From NCBI RefSeq assembly GCF_030272615.1, contig NC_081415.1, positions 264,168,925 to 264,232,924 of the forward strand: a stretch of DNA of 64,000 nt, read 5' to 3'. This document shows, piece by piece, positions 1 to 12,444 of this stretch (positions within the stretch are counted from its first letter, which is position 1; each line of letters begins with the position of its first letter). This stretch comes from Cryptomeria japonica. Lineage: Eukaryota > Streptophyta > Pinopsida > Cupressales > Cupressaceae. Both the position numbers and the translations under genes were made by a program. Below the pieces are notes generated by a model that searched no databases, had not been told where the DNA came from, and saw nothing but the letters and a program-made list of their open reading frames with translations.

Positions 1-509
1 TTTTCAAGGCAAAGCTAAGTTCGCCAAGAAATTTTCAAGTATCTTGAAGGGATAGACGAGGTGTATGCCCCCCTACATTAAAGCGATCGCACATGCCTCA
101 ACGGGGGTGATTGCTTTAAGGTAGTGATACACATAAGAAATGAGAAGGGAAAGGAGCATGTTATCACAAAGATTTAGCCCCCAAGTGTGAGATAAACCCA
201 AGGATAATAGACACAAAACACAAAGCACGAGGTGACTTCTCTTTCCTCGGGGTCAGTATGCTGTAGGATAATTCATGTATATCATATGTATGTATGCATA
301 ATTGTTCTTCATTCCCCAATCATGGAAGGTCACCTAGAAGAAGGGAACACATGTGTCTTTTGAGTCAACATGAGAGAGACCAAAATAGATCCCAATGCTT
401 TGCATTGTCCTCAAGTAGAAAACACTAAGGACAACAAATAGAAGAATGAGAATAACACATAGAAGAAGTAACAAAAAAGAGGAGGAGAGAGTCTGCTATG
501 CTAATGAAA
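1..509. other. Non-coding stretch 3' of the element 1 gag-protease frame
   Basis: No frame of note on either strand. On the minus strand this is what follows the gag-protease stop. It contains pyrimidine-rich text and a 'cacttgggggct' string. Similar 'cttgggggc' strings occur downstream of the G gag frame near 59,640 and 60,150, so this may be the same kind of 3' spacer. Confidence 0.5.
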
Positions 510-3500
510 CTAGTCTAGCACGTCATCTACCCCCCGATCTTGCTGATCAATATTTTGGGAAGGCAGGAAACACGCTAGAGGAGGAACATCCAACATAGCA
601 GATGGAGCTATCACAAGATCCAAACAAGGGCTATGTTCATGTTCCAAGCCATGTTGTTCTTGTCTAGGAGCTAGGATAAGTGCTTTAGAAAATTCGTTAG
701 ATAAATGGTTATCAATATCAACAAATTCATATTCACTATCAGAAGCAAGAGAAGTAACATTTTTGTCATGAATAACATTTTCATCTATATCATCATCAAG
801 ATTTATAAAAATAGGATCTTTAACTCGCACAGGATCAAAACCATCATGCATCTTATGTTTAGGAGATTTTGGCTCAATTTCCGGCTGAGGAGAAAATGGA
901 ATAATAGTAGCTGAAGGTGTTTTTGGAGATTGCAAAGTTTGAGAACCAGTTGCACAAGCTCTAAGATGACGCTTTCGTCAGCGTTCATGCACAGAATGAT
1001 TTCGTCTAGTCTTAGTAGGAAGTTGAGAAGATTGAGGAGGAGGAATGTTCTCATCCTTATTACTTGGGTGTTTAGGTTGTGGTCTCTTAGGCTGGATAAT
1101 AGGAGAAGAGGAAGGTCTCTTCTCTCCATAAGAGGAAGGAGGAGGAACTGCTCCATATAAAGGAGGAATATTTGGTTTAGGAAGAAGACCAAGTCCATCA
1201 TGACGAGGAGGTATAGGTCTACTTTTAGAAAGTTTATTAGACATAGACATAGTCACATCCATAGGAATGGGTTGGGAATCTTCTTGAGGAAAGACATTAG
1301 TTTTATCTTTCAAAGGAAGAACTTCCTTCTCAAGGATGATAGGAATATCAAGTTTGGGTGTTCTAGGTTCACTTAGAGATAAGATCATATCTGTTTTCCA
1401 CTTTTGATAAGATTTGAAAAGATGATCACTTCGCGGAGGAAGAGATTGGAATTGTTTAGGCCAAAAATAATCAATAGGAACGCTAGAAGTTCTTTCAGCT
1501 GGTTTAAAGAGACTATGATTGATAGTAACAACTTCACCATTATGGGTAAATTTCAAACATTTATGTATAGGAGAAGTAATAGCTTTCATGGAAGATAGCC
1601 AAGGATAGCCTAGCTTCACACGAAATTGTTCGGATGAAGGAATAATAGCAAAGTTCACATCAAGGGATTTGTTATGGACCTCAATAGGTAATGTAATAGA
1701 ACCAATTGCAGGAGAAGAAAATGCATCAAATAATTTCACAATCACATCTATTTTGTCATAGATCACTTGATTCAATTGCAAAGTAAAAAGAAATTCTTTA
1801 GTAATAACATTAACCATGCAAGCAGGATCAATAAGCACTCCACGGCAAGGTCTATTCTTGACTTTTGCAACTATGTATAAAGGACCATCAGGTGCCCTGA
1901 TAGTTTCATTAGAATCAAATGTGATGGAAGGTTCTTTAGGGTTTTCTTGCTGCTCTACAAAGTTAATCACATTCGGAGCCATAGACACAAGACCATCAGA
2001 TGAGAAAGAGGAATCATTAGTCTCAATCACATTAGAGGTATGAGAAGGTAATGGATCAGTAAAAATCTTAAGATTTTGGTTAGGAGGAGCTACAGATGTG
2101 TTGCCTTTATCATTCACACCTGAAACAGAGATAGTATTATTATCAATCAAATCTTGAATTTTACCCTTTAAAGCAAAACATTTTTCAGTATCATGCCCAG
2201 GTTGACGATGAAATTGACAAAAAGATTTGTTATCAAAATAGGGTGAATTAATCTTTGTAGGATCTATTTGCTTTATAGCAGGGAGAGTAAGCGCATTTTG
2301 TTCCAATAACTTATTCATAATACTATGCAATGATTCATTCAAAGGAGTAAACTTTCTCTCTTTCTTGAAAAACTTAGAAATAGGAGGCACACCTGATGCT
2401 GCATTCACATTGTTGTTGATGATGTTTTCATTGAACTTAACGAACTCTCTGTTCGGTTTAAACTTTCCAAATGGTTGTTGACTACTATCACCCTTATCAC
2501 TCGGATCCATAGGATTTGCTTGTTCCATTTGACTCACAATCAGTTGATAATTGTGAAGAGTTGCACACAACTGTTGGAAAGAAGTAAACTCAGAAAACAG
2601 AAGTTTTTCTCTAATATCTTTTTGTAAATTAGAAATAAAGATTCTTTGAATATCATTGTCAGGTACTGGAAAAGAAATTTGAGCACACAAATGCTTATAT
2701 CTACCAATGAAATCAGTCACTTTTTCTTTAACACCTTGTTTACAATGCATTAAATCAATCAAAGTAACTTTAGGACTTATATTGTTTTGAAATTGTTGAA
2801 TAAAAGCAGTTGCAAGTTGTTCGAAAGAAGTAATAGAATAAGAAGGCAACGAGCAATACCATTGTAGGGCTTTATCTCTTAATGTCCTAGTAAATAGTTT
2901 TGCAAGCAACCTTTGGTCATAAGCAAAATCGGTACATATTGTTTGAAAAGTCTTAACATGTGTTAGAGGATCACCTTTACCATTATAAAGCTCCAAATGC
3001 GGGATTTCAACATGCTTAGGGGGAATAGCTCGAACAATGTCAAGAGAAAGTGGGCTCGCAACATCAAATGTGGGCACACTAAACTTAGATTGATTCATAG
3101 AGGCAATTTGTTGCTGTAAAGAAGAGACAGTTTGTGCGAGATTGTTAATGGTCACTTCAGTCGAAGAGTTCATATTAGATGTGTTAGATTGTGATGGAGG
3201 TATTATGTTATTGAAAGAAGGTATTGATTGAGAGTAAGGTGGTGGGACACTATGATAGTTAGTCATAAGAGATGATTGGAAAATAGGAGCACTACAAGGA
3301 GGAATGGAATGGTTGAATGAATTTCTCCCTTGCGTCATGTTCATTTGTGGAGATGTAATAGGAACACTTATTGAAGGAATGAATGAAGAAGTCAGATTGA
3401 ATGGAGGAAGAGGGTTGATTGAAGAGGAAGGATTGCCCCCATGACTGGTGATCATAGGCAGAATGTCTTGTATAGAAGTAGCCATTATGTTTGATGTAAA

Positions 3501-3869
3501 GGTAGGTATGCTAGCAATAGAAGTTGTCAAAGGAATAGAATGATTAACTTGAGTGGGAGGTTGTGTATAACCTAAAGTTTTAGCACAACTCTTCATAGGC
3601 ATCACATTCAAATCCATGATGTGTGCAATACCATGCAAAATATCAATTCCATTCTTATCACTTTGAACAATACATTTTAGACCCTAGATTAATGAAAGAG
3701 CTTGACTATCGGGATACTCTTGAGACATCCATTGCTAAAAATCATCAAATTGGTTATCCAATTTCGAAAGTTGTTCTACAGAAACCTCATGGAGAGCTTC
3801 TTCATCATTAAGAGGATTAGAGGAATTTCCCATGTCCTCATTAAAAAGGCTATTCAAATTAGGTTCCAT
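510..3869 (-). pseudogene. Element 1 gag-protease polyprotein with three premature stops
   Basis: One frame of 1,120 codons runs from an ATG at 3869 to a stop at 510. Residues about 300-450 form a Retrotrans_gag domain (ALQWY, then a helix-rich stretch with FIGRYKHLC). A knuckle at about 551-564 has spacing C-X2-H-X4-H-X4-C, the CHHC form common in plant gypsy gag. A retropepsin-like region starts at about 667. Its active-site loop reads LIDPAC where D-[ST]-G is expected, so the Asp is kept but the motif is unusual. The C-terminus is Pro/Ser/Lys-rich. In-frame stops are TAG at 3737-3735, TAG at 3686-3684 and TGA at 980-978; the last two stretches otherwise stay in frame. I chose 3869 because upstream text in this frame has no better ATG. 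The protein would package RNA and cleave the polyprotein if it were intact. Confidence 0.8.
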
Positions 3870-5116
3870 CTCCTCGGTAATTAAACCTTGGAAAGACTTA
3901 ATTCTACGACTTCATCTAACGGGAATAGTGTAAGTAGGGCTTATTGTTGTAAAACTCATGCACTAGAGAGGGAGAAGATTTTGAATTTAGAGGTAGCACA
4001 TTTCAATAAAATCAGCCAATCTCCTAGATTTAAGCTGTTAAATGCAATCACGACAATCTCCCAAAATTTCGGAAAAAATGTCAGGGACCATGGCGAACGG
4101 AGTGCACACGGTCCTCGCAACTTTTTTTGAAATTTTCAGGGATGAAAGTTATGATGATTTTAAAGCTAATCTGAAAAAATTGAGTGGTTTTACGATCTGT
4201 AGATAGGCCAAATTAAAGTTGCAATCTCAAAATTGAACCCTACCAAGATTGTTGAAAAATGCAAAATTTGAATTTTGAAAAAGAGAGGGAAACTAAAATT
4301 TTGAATTTTATGATTTTAGAGGGAATACCAAAAGCAATGCAAGTTTTGAAATTTAAAAGTTGACTCAATTTCATGCAAAATTCAATTTTGAAAGTGGAAA
4401 TCGAGGTTGTTGCAATTAAACATTTAATTTCAAAAGTCACAAATTGCAAAAATTTGAATAAAGCACTGAAATTTTGAATGAATGCCGACACACTTTTCAG
4501 ATTTAGGACAGTAAGAACACAATTTCGACACAAAATTTCAATTTCAACGATTTTTGAATGATTAGGAGCCTTAATCCAAGCAATCACTAGACCAACTTTG
4601 ACTTTAATTTTGAAAGTGTTAGAATTGATGAAATCAGCCAAGATTCTGGATTTTAGCAGAAAAATACAGTAAGATCTAGCTCCCAAAATTTTGAAAAAAA
4701 TGTTGGGGACAATGGCGCTCGGGGTGCACACGGTCCTCACAAATTTTTTTCAAATTTTCAGGGATGAAAGATATTATGATTTTATTGCGGAATCCAAAGT
4801 TATAGCTGATTTGGAGATGTTTTGATCAGTGAAATTGTCGGTCAAAGGTTGAATCAAGAGGGTTTTTAAAAATTAGGGTTTTGACACTTAACCACTTAAT
4901 TTTTAGAATTAAAGCACAAATATGAATTGATAGTTTGCAATAGAAGGGTAGATCTAAAACAAGCATTAACCATTAAACATTTTGCAAGCTCAATTACTAA
5001 AAAGAAAATTTAGGGTTTTTATGCAATTAACCTCTAAAATTTGCAAAAGATCAAACATGGAAATGTAATCAAGGCATCCAATTTTTAGATCTAACCATGA
5101 ATAATCAAAAAGGATG
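3870..5116 (-). other. Element 1 untranslated leader
   Basis: The stretch lies between the primer-binding site and the gag ATG. It is A/T-rich with many 'aaatttt' runs and has no credible reading frame. It holds two copies of a 33-bp GC-rich motif (4084-4116 and 4706-4738) that recurs a third time in the LTR. Confidence 0.6.
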
Positions 5117-5538
5117 TTCACGTCGGGTTCACCAAAATGTAAAGTGGAAAATCGTGATCGAACCCTAAGTGTTCCCCCCACCACTCCAAGGAGAGAGAAA
5201 AGGGGGTCACTAGGGTTGACGGTTTTCACTTAAGGGAGACTTTACATTCAAAAGAGGGGTTGAAACCCACAAGATCCAATCCCACACAATGCAAGATTGG
5301 ATTCTAAATGAGTTTCAAGGGTTGTGACAGCAAGGCTACCCTCTTTTGTAAAGAATGTAGATAGAAGGATTGAGCTAGGAATGCATGTAAAGTGAGAAAG
5401 ATTCGCTTATAAATAGAGATAGGAATATAGGATGAAGCTGCGGACCTGGAATTAGTAGTAAAATGTCGAGACGATGTTGTCCTACAAATTTGAGTGAAAG
5501 TTGACGGGACGATGGCGCCCGGCGTGCACACAGTCCTC
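4084..5538. repeat. Three dispersed copies of a 33-bp GC-rich motif
   Basis: Copies are at 4084-4116, 4706-4738 and 5506-5538. Each starts GGGAC-ATGGCG and ends GTGCACAC-GTCCTC. Copies 1 and 2 also share a following 'tttcagggatgaaag' block, so about 80 bp are repeated there. The first two lie in the leader and the third in the 5' LTR. The motif resembles the quasi-palindromes at 6148-6238. Confidence 0.75.
5117..5134 (-). promoter_or_regulatory. Primer-binding site of element 1
   Basis: On the minus strand, TGGTGAACCCGACGTGAA begins 3 nt after the LTR terminal ACA. The leading TGG matches the tRNA CCA end. I could not assign the tRNA from memory. Confidence 0.65.
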
Positions 5539-5914
5539 CGAAAAATACGCGAAACGAAGGGGGATCTGTTCGTCTCTGCACAAGGATTCCAGATCTTCAA
5601 TTACAGCCGTGTACCTGCAACCTACACATAGAAAAGAGAGGACGATTGGGGGGTTAGGGATTAGGGGTTTTCCCTTAGGTCAAACCCCAGTTTTGGAATT
5701 AACCAAGAAATGAGAATGCTGTAAATGTAAATGATTGTAATATAAACAAGTACTGATACCTTGTTGTAAGAATGTTTGTATTCTTGCATGTGAAGGTGTA
5801 AATGTTGTTGTATGTTGTATGTTGTAAGTGATCTCCTCTTCAATGGTTGAATCCTTGTCCTGAATGCAACACTTAGCCTTGAATGGAGATTTAGAATGCT
5901 CAATTGCTTGAAGG

Positions 5915-5957
5915 AATGCTTGAATGCTTGAATGCTTGAATGCTTGAATGTTTGAAT
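5915..5957. repeat. Octamer microsatellite (AATGCTTG)n
   Basis: About five consecutive copies of AATGCTTG, the last diverged (AATGTTTG), inside the element 1 LTR. Confidence 0.85.
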
Positions 5958-6147
5958 ATCGTTTCCGCGTCTTGCAAACATATCTCCTCCTTCCTCAAAA
6001 TGGGAGAGGAAATGTAGTTTATATACTTGCCAATTAGGGTTGAAAGACCGATTTTTTTGACCTTGGGCCGACATAGCAACCTTATTTTCCAATTTGCAAA
6101 CTTAAAGACCCGAAGCCCCATAAGAGACCAGGCCCAAAATAGGGCCA

Positions 6148-6238
6148 GGGACTAGGGCGCTAGGTGCCATGGTCCTGGGGGACCAGGGTGCTAGGCGCCC
6201 TAGTCCTAAAGGACCAGGGCGCTGGGCGCCATGGTCCC
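6148..6238. repeat. Three tandem GC-rich quasi-palindromes
   Basis: Units at 6148-6175, 6179-6206 and 6211-6238 each read GGGAC-AGGG-GCT then GG-GCC--GGTCC. Each is nearly its own reverse complement around a GGCGCC-like centre. They lie about 180-270 bp inside the start of the element 1 LTR in an otherwise A/T-rich context. Confidence 0.8.
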
Positions 6239-6417
6239 ACCTCCAGAGACAGCAGGGTGCAAGGAGGGATCATGCCAAGGTGCTGAAAAATGCAGTTTTT
6301 GATGTCATGGGCAAGTTTCGGGGTCTCCATTCAGGTTCAGTGTTGCATTGCCATCGTGAAGACCCAAATGCAGTCGAAATTGAAAGTGTCGCAATTTTAG
6401 GATGCTACACTACCACA

Positions 6418-7204
6418 TAATGAAACCTGCTATGAGTTCTTGGTGGATAACCTTTTGGTTCCCTCGTATGAGATCACTCCTACCAAGATGATATGTGTCA
6501 TCGATCCTGATTCCTAGTTATATTGTTCCATTTTCACACACCTTCATGACAATACCCTTCCTCCTAACTTATCCAGCAACCAATGTCGTAGTTTCATTTT
6601 CCAATCTTCTTGCTATGTTATTTTAGCTGATATCCTATACCGTCGAGGTCTAGATGGCACTCTTCTTAGATGTTTAGAAAGGGACGAGGCTTAGATTGCT
6701 TTATGTGAAGTTCATGAAGGGATATGTGGCCCACATTCTAGTGGTCCTACCTTAGCCAAGAAACTCATCAGGACTGGATATTACTGGCCCAATATGAAAA
6801 AAGACTCATATCAGTTTGTCAAGAAATGTAAGCAATGTCAACTTCATGGAGACCTCATTCATGCACCAGCACAAGAACTTCAACCAATTGCGACTCTTTG
6901 GCCCTTTTGTCAGTGGGGACTCGATCTCATAGGCAAGATTCACCCTCCTTCTTCCAATGGTCACAAATTCATCATCACCGCTATAGAGTATTTTACAAAA
7001 TGGATCGAAGTCATGCCTCTTACACAAGTCACTGGAAAACAAATTGCTACATTCATTCTCAACTACATCATTTATCGATACGACATTCCTATTTCCATAA
7101 TCATAGATAACGGGCGTCCCTTCAAAAATTAGGATGTTCATGAACTCTATGATCACTTCCATATTACCCATCATTTCTCCACACCTTATTACCCCCAAGG
7201 TAAC
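6418..7204 (+). pseudogene. Element H integrase, N-terminal part (zinc finger and start of catalytic core)
   Basis: The frame shows the HHCC zinc finger (EVHEG, GPHS, CKQC) around 6710-6840. The integrase core follows with GLDLIGK (first catalytic Asp) and IIDNGRPF (second Asp) around 6910-7125. It ends with YYPQGN at 7204. The frame has several stops (for example before DVHELYDH). Sequence left of 6418 is element 1, so the upstream pol of H lies beyond the window. The frame resumes at 21079 after element T. Confidence 0.85.
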
Positions 7205-8281
7205 TGTTGACTATAAATTTTACTTTGGGGACAAACAACCTTATGGGAAATTCAGTGTTGGGGGACCAGATTGCGCAAGGGACACTGAATGACCTCCGGG
7301 ATTGAGAAGCCGACTCTTCCTTGGGTTTTGAGGAAATGGAAAGAAAACAAATACCTTTTAAAAATGAGACACTAAAACACTTAGGTGATGTGCCAGATCA
7401 TTAAGAGACAATGAACTAATAGAAATCAAGAAATATGCGTAACTTCTATAAGCTCATTCAACAATCCATAAATCCAAGTGAAGGACATAATAGAAACTAC
7501 AACCCGATTTGCTTGAAAACATAGAGGAAATATTCATCATGCATTCACTAGATAACAAGTATGGAAAACATAGTTTAATCAGTGAAGTCTTAGATAAAAT
7601 ACTCCCAAAGTTTATCAGAATTTTTAACAACAATGGCACCAAAAACACTATTAATAGTAAGTCAAGAGAGACATCATAAAAGCCGTAGGCACAATCTGAA
7701 TAATCTTCTTATAGCAAGACCAACATAGTTTTTGAAGGCTGGAAACAAAAGAAAACTCCTACTTCACAAATTAGACTATTTTTCTAAAAATCCTTCTTCT
7801 TCTCCCCTTTTTTCTTTCTTCTTTGGGTGGAAGAGAACACCGCCTTTAAATAAGCCACTGCCCCTACAAATAGCCTCCCAAAATTCCAAAATAGCACAAC
7901 CCTCCTTGAACAGAAAACATGATGTGTCGCTATGGAGTCCGTACCCAACAAAACAAACCCTACAATGCGACCTTATACCTGCAACGGACTGGCGGTTACC
8001 AAGAACTGAAAAGATTTTGCCAGAAGAGAACGGTCTGTAGGCAAGGGCACAACCACCAGAAATCGTTCGCAAACTACACCAACAAGTGGGCCTGCCAAGA
8101 AGGACAGTCCGCAATCATTGCCATTTGTTACCCCCGCGCTACTTCAAAAACTGCGTACCAAAGATGGAACGAGGGAGCAACGTTGGGCCACCAAGTGTCC
8201 TGCGTGTTCTGCCCTGCTGGCAAAAGGAAATCACAATTGAGCTCGCCGAAAAACTCAAACCAGGGAAGATAAAGGTGAACA
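7205..8281 (-). repeat. 3' LTR of element T
   Basis: On the plus strand it begins TGTTGACTATAAATTT and ends AAAGGTGAACA. It matches 20020-21073 along its length, apart from point changes and about 22 bp missing from the other copy near 21050. Minus-strand text near 7845-7855 (TTATTTAAAGG) could be a TATA box; this is weak. Confidence 0.9.
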
Positions 8282-8356
8282 TTTCTTGGTGACTAACAGC
8301 GGCGATTCTGCCTACAGAATAGAAGAACCCAAAATTACTATTTCATAGACCAGACT

Positions 8357-11300
8357 TCAAGCTACAACAGGATGAAAAAGATCAAAAACCTGCTGCAAAG
8401 GTAGCCACTCATCTTCGGAGAGCACGACTTGCACATCCAAATCTTGGAAATATTGCTCTAGGCAAATTACTTCATCCAGGGGTAGAGGTATAGGTTCATC
8501 TTGGACCTAGTTCAAGAGAGCAGAAAGTTGGGCTAGAGGATGCAAAAGACATTCCACCTCATTCACTGAAATAGGGCTTCCCAGCCGCTGCAGGAAAACT
8601 CTATCCTGCTGCATATTCTCGATCTGGTGCAATAGTTGTTCAATTCGTAGCACATAACCATCCACAGGGAAAGAAGAAGGTAAGCCTAGAGAAACAAATT
8701 TCTCGCCACGCCGTTTAATATCTAGTACTAAAAATTGCAAAGGCACCAAAGCAACTAATACCTGCATAATTATCCTATGGCAATTTATGAAGATATTAGT
8801 CCTTTTGATTAATTGTCAGTGATCTACAATCCCTTTCTCCCTAAGCTCCTCCTCTTGAGCAACATAAAGCAATTGAATGAGATTCTAGGCTATTAGGAAC
8901 TTCAGACCAATAATAGGCATGGAGTTATTAATAAGGTGCCCAGCCTCAGCACAGAGGGATTGTGCATCACTGAGATATCTTAACACTGGCTGTAGGGATG
9001 GCCAGTACTGCTTTACTTTTTCCCAATGGGAAACATATAGCTCCGTTAGCATGATAGAGAAGTTTGGAGCAATCGGTTGCGGGGGTGGGAGACTCATCAA
9101 TCAAGATATCTCATTATCTTTCCCAACCATTTCCTACTGGAGCTGCTGGATTTTGTTTTGCTTGATAACCACTTGATTTTCCAAGGCTAAGATTTTTTCT
9201 TCCCCAGCTTGATGGCCTATTGCAACTGCAATGTATGATTTTGTTCCTGCTGCAGAAGAGTCTCTAATTATGAAACACGTTTGCCAGATTGCTCAAGACT
9301 AACTTCTTTTGCTTTCAGCTCAGCTTTGAAATTCATCTTCTCATCTGACCGTGACACCTGGGCTTCACTCAGTTGATGAGCATAACCTTCTTTGAGAAGG
9401 ATTTCTTCGTGCAATTGCATTTGAACTTGGGCGATGTCCCTGGAAGCAACTTTCAATCGTTGTATTTTAGAATCTTTATCTTGTAGTTCCTTCAGAGCTA
9501 CATTTCTTGTCACTTCCTGACCTTTTAGCTGGGAACCGACGCTGTTAAGGGCTGACGACAACTTTCCTTTCTCAGAATTAACCTTAGATAGCAAGCTCTG
9601 TAGACAATTGATCTCTGATACCTGAGCCTTATCCTCCTTCCTTTGCTGGGAAAGGGAATCACGAAGACTAACATTTTTTGTCTGGAGCTTTTCTAAATGA
9701 TGACTCTTTTTAATAAAGTCTGTGGATACTGCCTTAGAAGTTTCTTCCATCATTCCGACCTTGTCGAAGGCCATGGCGCTTTGGAGACTAACGCCCATTG
9801 CTTGTAATTCATAATCATCGAGCCTCATCTGAGATTTTGGCTTGTCCACCTTGGGAATTAGATTTGCAAAGTAAAGGCAATCTCTTTGCTCGCTGAAATG
9901 GGTCTGCAGGCAAGGACGAGCACGACGATCACTTTCCTTCTCCTTTCGCTTATTGGCTTTGTTTGAACTGACGGTTCTATCATAAACAACCTACTGCTGG
10001 AAACTATCCGGACGATCGTTGGCTTGACATGCAAACACGACACCAGGAGGGATAGCGAAAGGGAAATACGAAAATGGGGCGATGCAAGAAGATTGGACCG
10101 GATGAGTTACTGCTAGTGGGGAAAATAGTGGGACAAAAGGGGAGCCCACTAGTGGGAAGGCACTAGCGGGTGCTGCAGCCATATCCTGGGGGGAAGATTC
10201 TTTAAAACCTAGCCTATGCGATATAGGGACTATTTCTGATGTGGGCGACTAAAAAGTTGTAGATATGGGGATCGCGCCCGAGAAAGGAATGGAAGCCTGT
10301 GTGACGATGTCTTGAGGATTAATTGTCATACCCACTGGGGCCAAAGTAAGAGTAGTAGGGACTGAGGTTTGCATGATGGGTGCAAGGGCAGTTGTAAGAA
10401 CATCAAGAAAATTGGAAGAGGGGAAAAAAGGATGTACCTGGTCAGTCAAAAGATGTAGCGACTGTAAATCTGAAGGTGCTACCACTGATGTATTAAGTGC
10501 AACTCCTTCTGACCCACTAAGGTATGGTTTCTTCTTTGGGGGGCCCTCAGAAGACTATTTCTCAAACCGCCTCTTACTAGGCTGCAAATGAGGTCTGCGA
10601 GTTGCATAATCTAAAGAAAGAGGGATTTATGGCTCTGGCTCATGCCCTTTGATATTGATGATCCCAACTTCTTGCTGAGCAACTATCTCGGGAGATGAGT
10701 CTCCACACGAGGAACTGTTGCCTATCTCATCATCAGATTTGTTTTCCTTACTCCATTCCTGCTCGAAACACTCATCCAAGGGTGCATTCCCAAGGCTAGC
10801 TCTAAGTTGATTTACTTCCTAACGATAGACCCAAAAATTTTCCCTTTTCTTTCTTGGCCAAGATAAGGTTTTCATGCCTTCCAACAACGCCCGAGGAATA
10901 GGCTTCGCAGGGTTGAACCTTTATACTGGGGTATAAAACTTTAACCATGAGGGGCGCTCCAAAATAGGGAAATCATTAGGACCCACATATTTGCTTGGGT
11001 CATCAATCTGAGGGTTTGTATGTTCCACCCATGAATCTCGAGGTTGATGCCTCACAGCATTTTTCCTTTTGCTTAAGCAGCCATCAGGGTCATAACTCCA
11101 TGAGTCATCAATTACCATGAGACCCAGCTGCACCATTTTTGAGGTTAGGGTTTCCTCAACTGCTTTTCTTTTTATTAGGGTAATTGGGCCAATGGCCTTG
11201 TTATCTTCTATAATGGAGGTATCGTGTTTCCCAGCACCAATCGCCCGCTCAACTATTGCCAACTACCTTGCCATTTCTAGAGCTAGGGTTCTGTCAGTCA

Positions 11301-12444
11301 CATAAGTAGGAAGCCAAAATGGCTCCTCAAAGAAACCATGCACGCGGATGAAAGAGAAATCAAAGCCCACAAACCAGTCGCAAGGGGGGCGTTCATTCTA
11401 CATCCAGTTCATTTGAACCTAGGAGAAACGGGCTAGAGGCTCATTGGGAATCACTTTGAAGTCTTTGAGCATGGGGGCCAAGAACAAATCTAAAAACTGG
11501 TAAGAATCATAAGAGGCTAACAACAGAGGGGTCCAACAAGACACTGACATTACATTTCTCGCCTCATCGAAATTAGCCAAGCGCATAAATTGTGCGAAGA
11601 AAGCTTCATTTTGATGCAAGAGAAGATGCACCAATACTGAAGAGAACTTGAAACATTGCAACTATTGAAACTTGGATAATTGCTTGACCATGGCCTTAGC
11701 GATAGTCATGGAGAAGTCGAAGTGGAAAGGTTCCCTTTGCTTCCTCCATTTGAAGAGAAAGCCCATCATGGAAGCAGTAATATCCCGATCGTTTGCATGA
11801 CCACACAGCCATGCCAGGGTAGACGAGATATCTCTAAGGTCATCTTGCTTCAGATCACTGTAAGATAAAAGGAACTTTGGAAGCCCTGCTGACAAACTCC
11901 GATTGAAAGCATTTTTACAAAAAGATAACACATCTCTCCTGGTGCTCTATAATTCCTCCATGGATTTCTCTGAGAAAACCTCAGTATTTTCAAAGATTGG
12001 GGAGCATAGCATTTCCCTAATGGCCTTTGGAGATATGATCAATTTCAGGTGTGAGCCATTGACAGAAAATGAGGTGGGGTCAAAAATCTCCGCACAGGCG
12101 GCCATGAGCTCAGGATAGTAGGGAACTGCGGGGACCAAAGATTGGGGAGCACCACTCTTCTAGAAACACATCACGATAGAATGAGGATCATTTCGGTGAT
12201 GTAGCATCCTCAAACAAGTGGCCTCTCTAAGGCTTTTGGGCTGCTTTCAGACCTCAGGATCATAGACATTCTCTAGAGAATCTAGAACAACTAACGAGTT
12301 CCAGGTTGTCATTTTCTTTTTGGCCTTCGTCTTTGGATATTACTTCTTTTGTGGAATGGTATGAGAGGAATAAGATAGTTCCTCAAAAAGATTAACCCAA
12401 AAACCTCAGGGGGCAGCCTTTGTGGATGAAGCTTCAGAATCCAT
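8357..12444 (-). pseudogene. Extra sense frame downstream of T integrase, about 1,360 codons, unrecognised
   Basis: From an ATG at 12444 one frame can be followed to about 9230. It then shifts by one and runs on to a stop at 8357 (an earlier in-frame stop is at 8507). Premature stops are scattered but the frame holds for over 900 codons, which is why I treat it as a former gene. The first third looks globular (FDPTSFSVNG, WLCGHANDRDI, SCWTPLLLASYDS). The middle is Pro/Ser/Thr-rich. A region at about 9850-9268 is a strong coiled coil rich in Leu, Lys, Glu and Gln. The last part again looks globular. It sits where an env-like or accessory frame would be. I do not recognise the family; distant kinship to plant transposon-associated domains is possible but unproven. 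It is divergent from the antisense frame starting at 13021. Confidence 0.6.

Larger units (their letters stand above)
1..6417 (-). mobile_element. Element 1: Ty3/gypsy-type LTR retrotransposon, 5' part, cut by window edge
   Basis: Reading right to left, I see a 5' LTR (6417 to 5138), a primer-binding site directly behind it, a leader of about 1.25 kb, and one long gag-protease frame (3869 to 510). No reverse transcriptase or integrase is inside the window. They may lie left of position 1 or be absent, so autonomy cannot be judged. The element sits in the plus-strand gypsy element H, whose integrase region starts right at 6418. The TSD partner is outside the window; the right copy would be TAATG at 6418-6422. 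Confidence 0.8.
5138..6417 (-). repeat. 5' LTR of element 1 (about 1,280 bp)
   Basis: On the minus strand it starts TGTGGTAGTGTAGCATCC at 6417 and ends CTTTACA at 5138, directly before the PBS. It carries an octamer microsatellite, a GC-rich triple quasi-palindrome and one copy of the 33-bp motif. The other LTR is outside the window, so the ends rest on the TG...CA rule, the PBS position and the abrupt start of H coding sequence at 6418. Confidence 0.7.
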
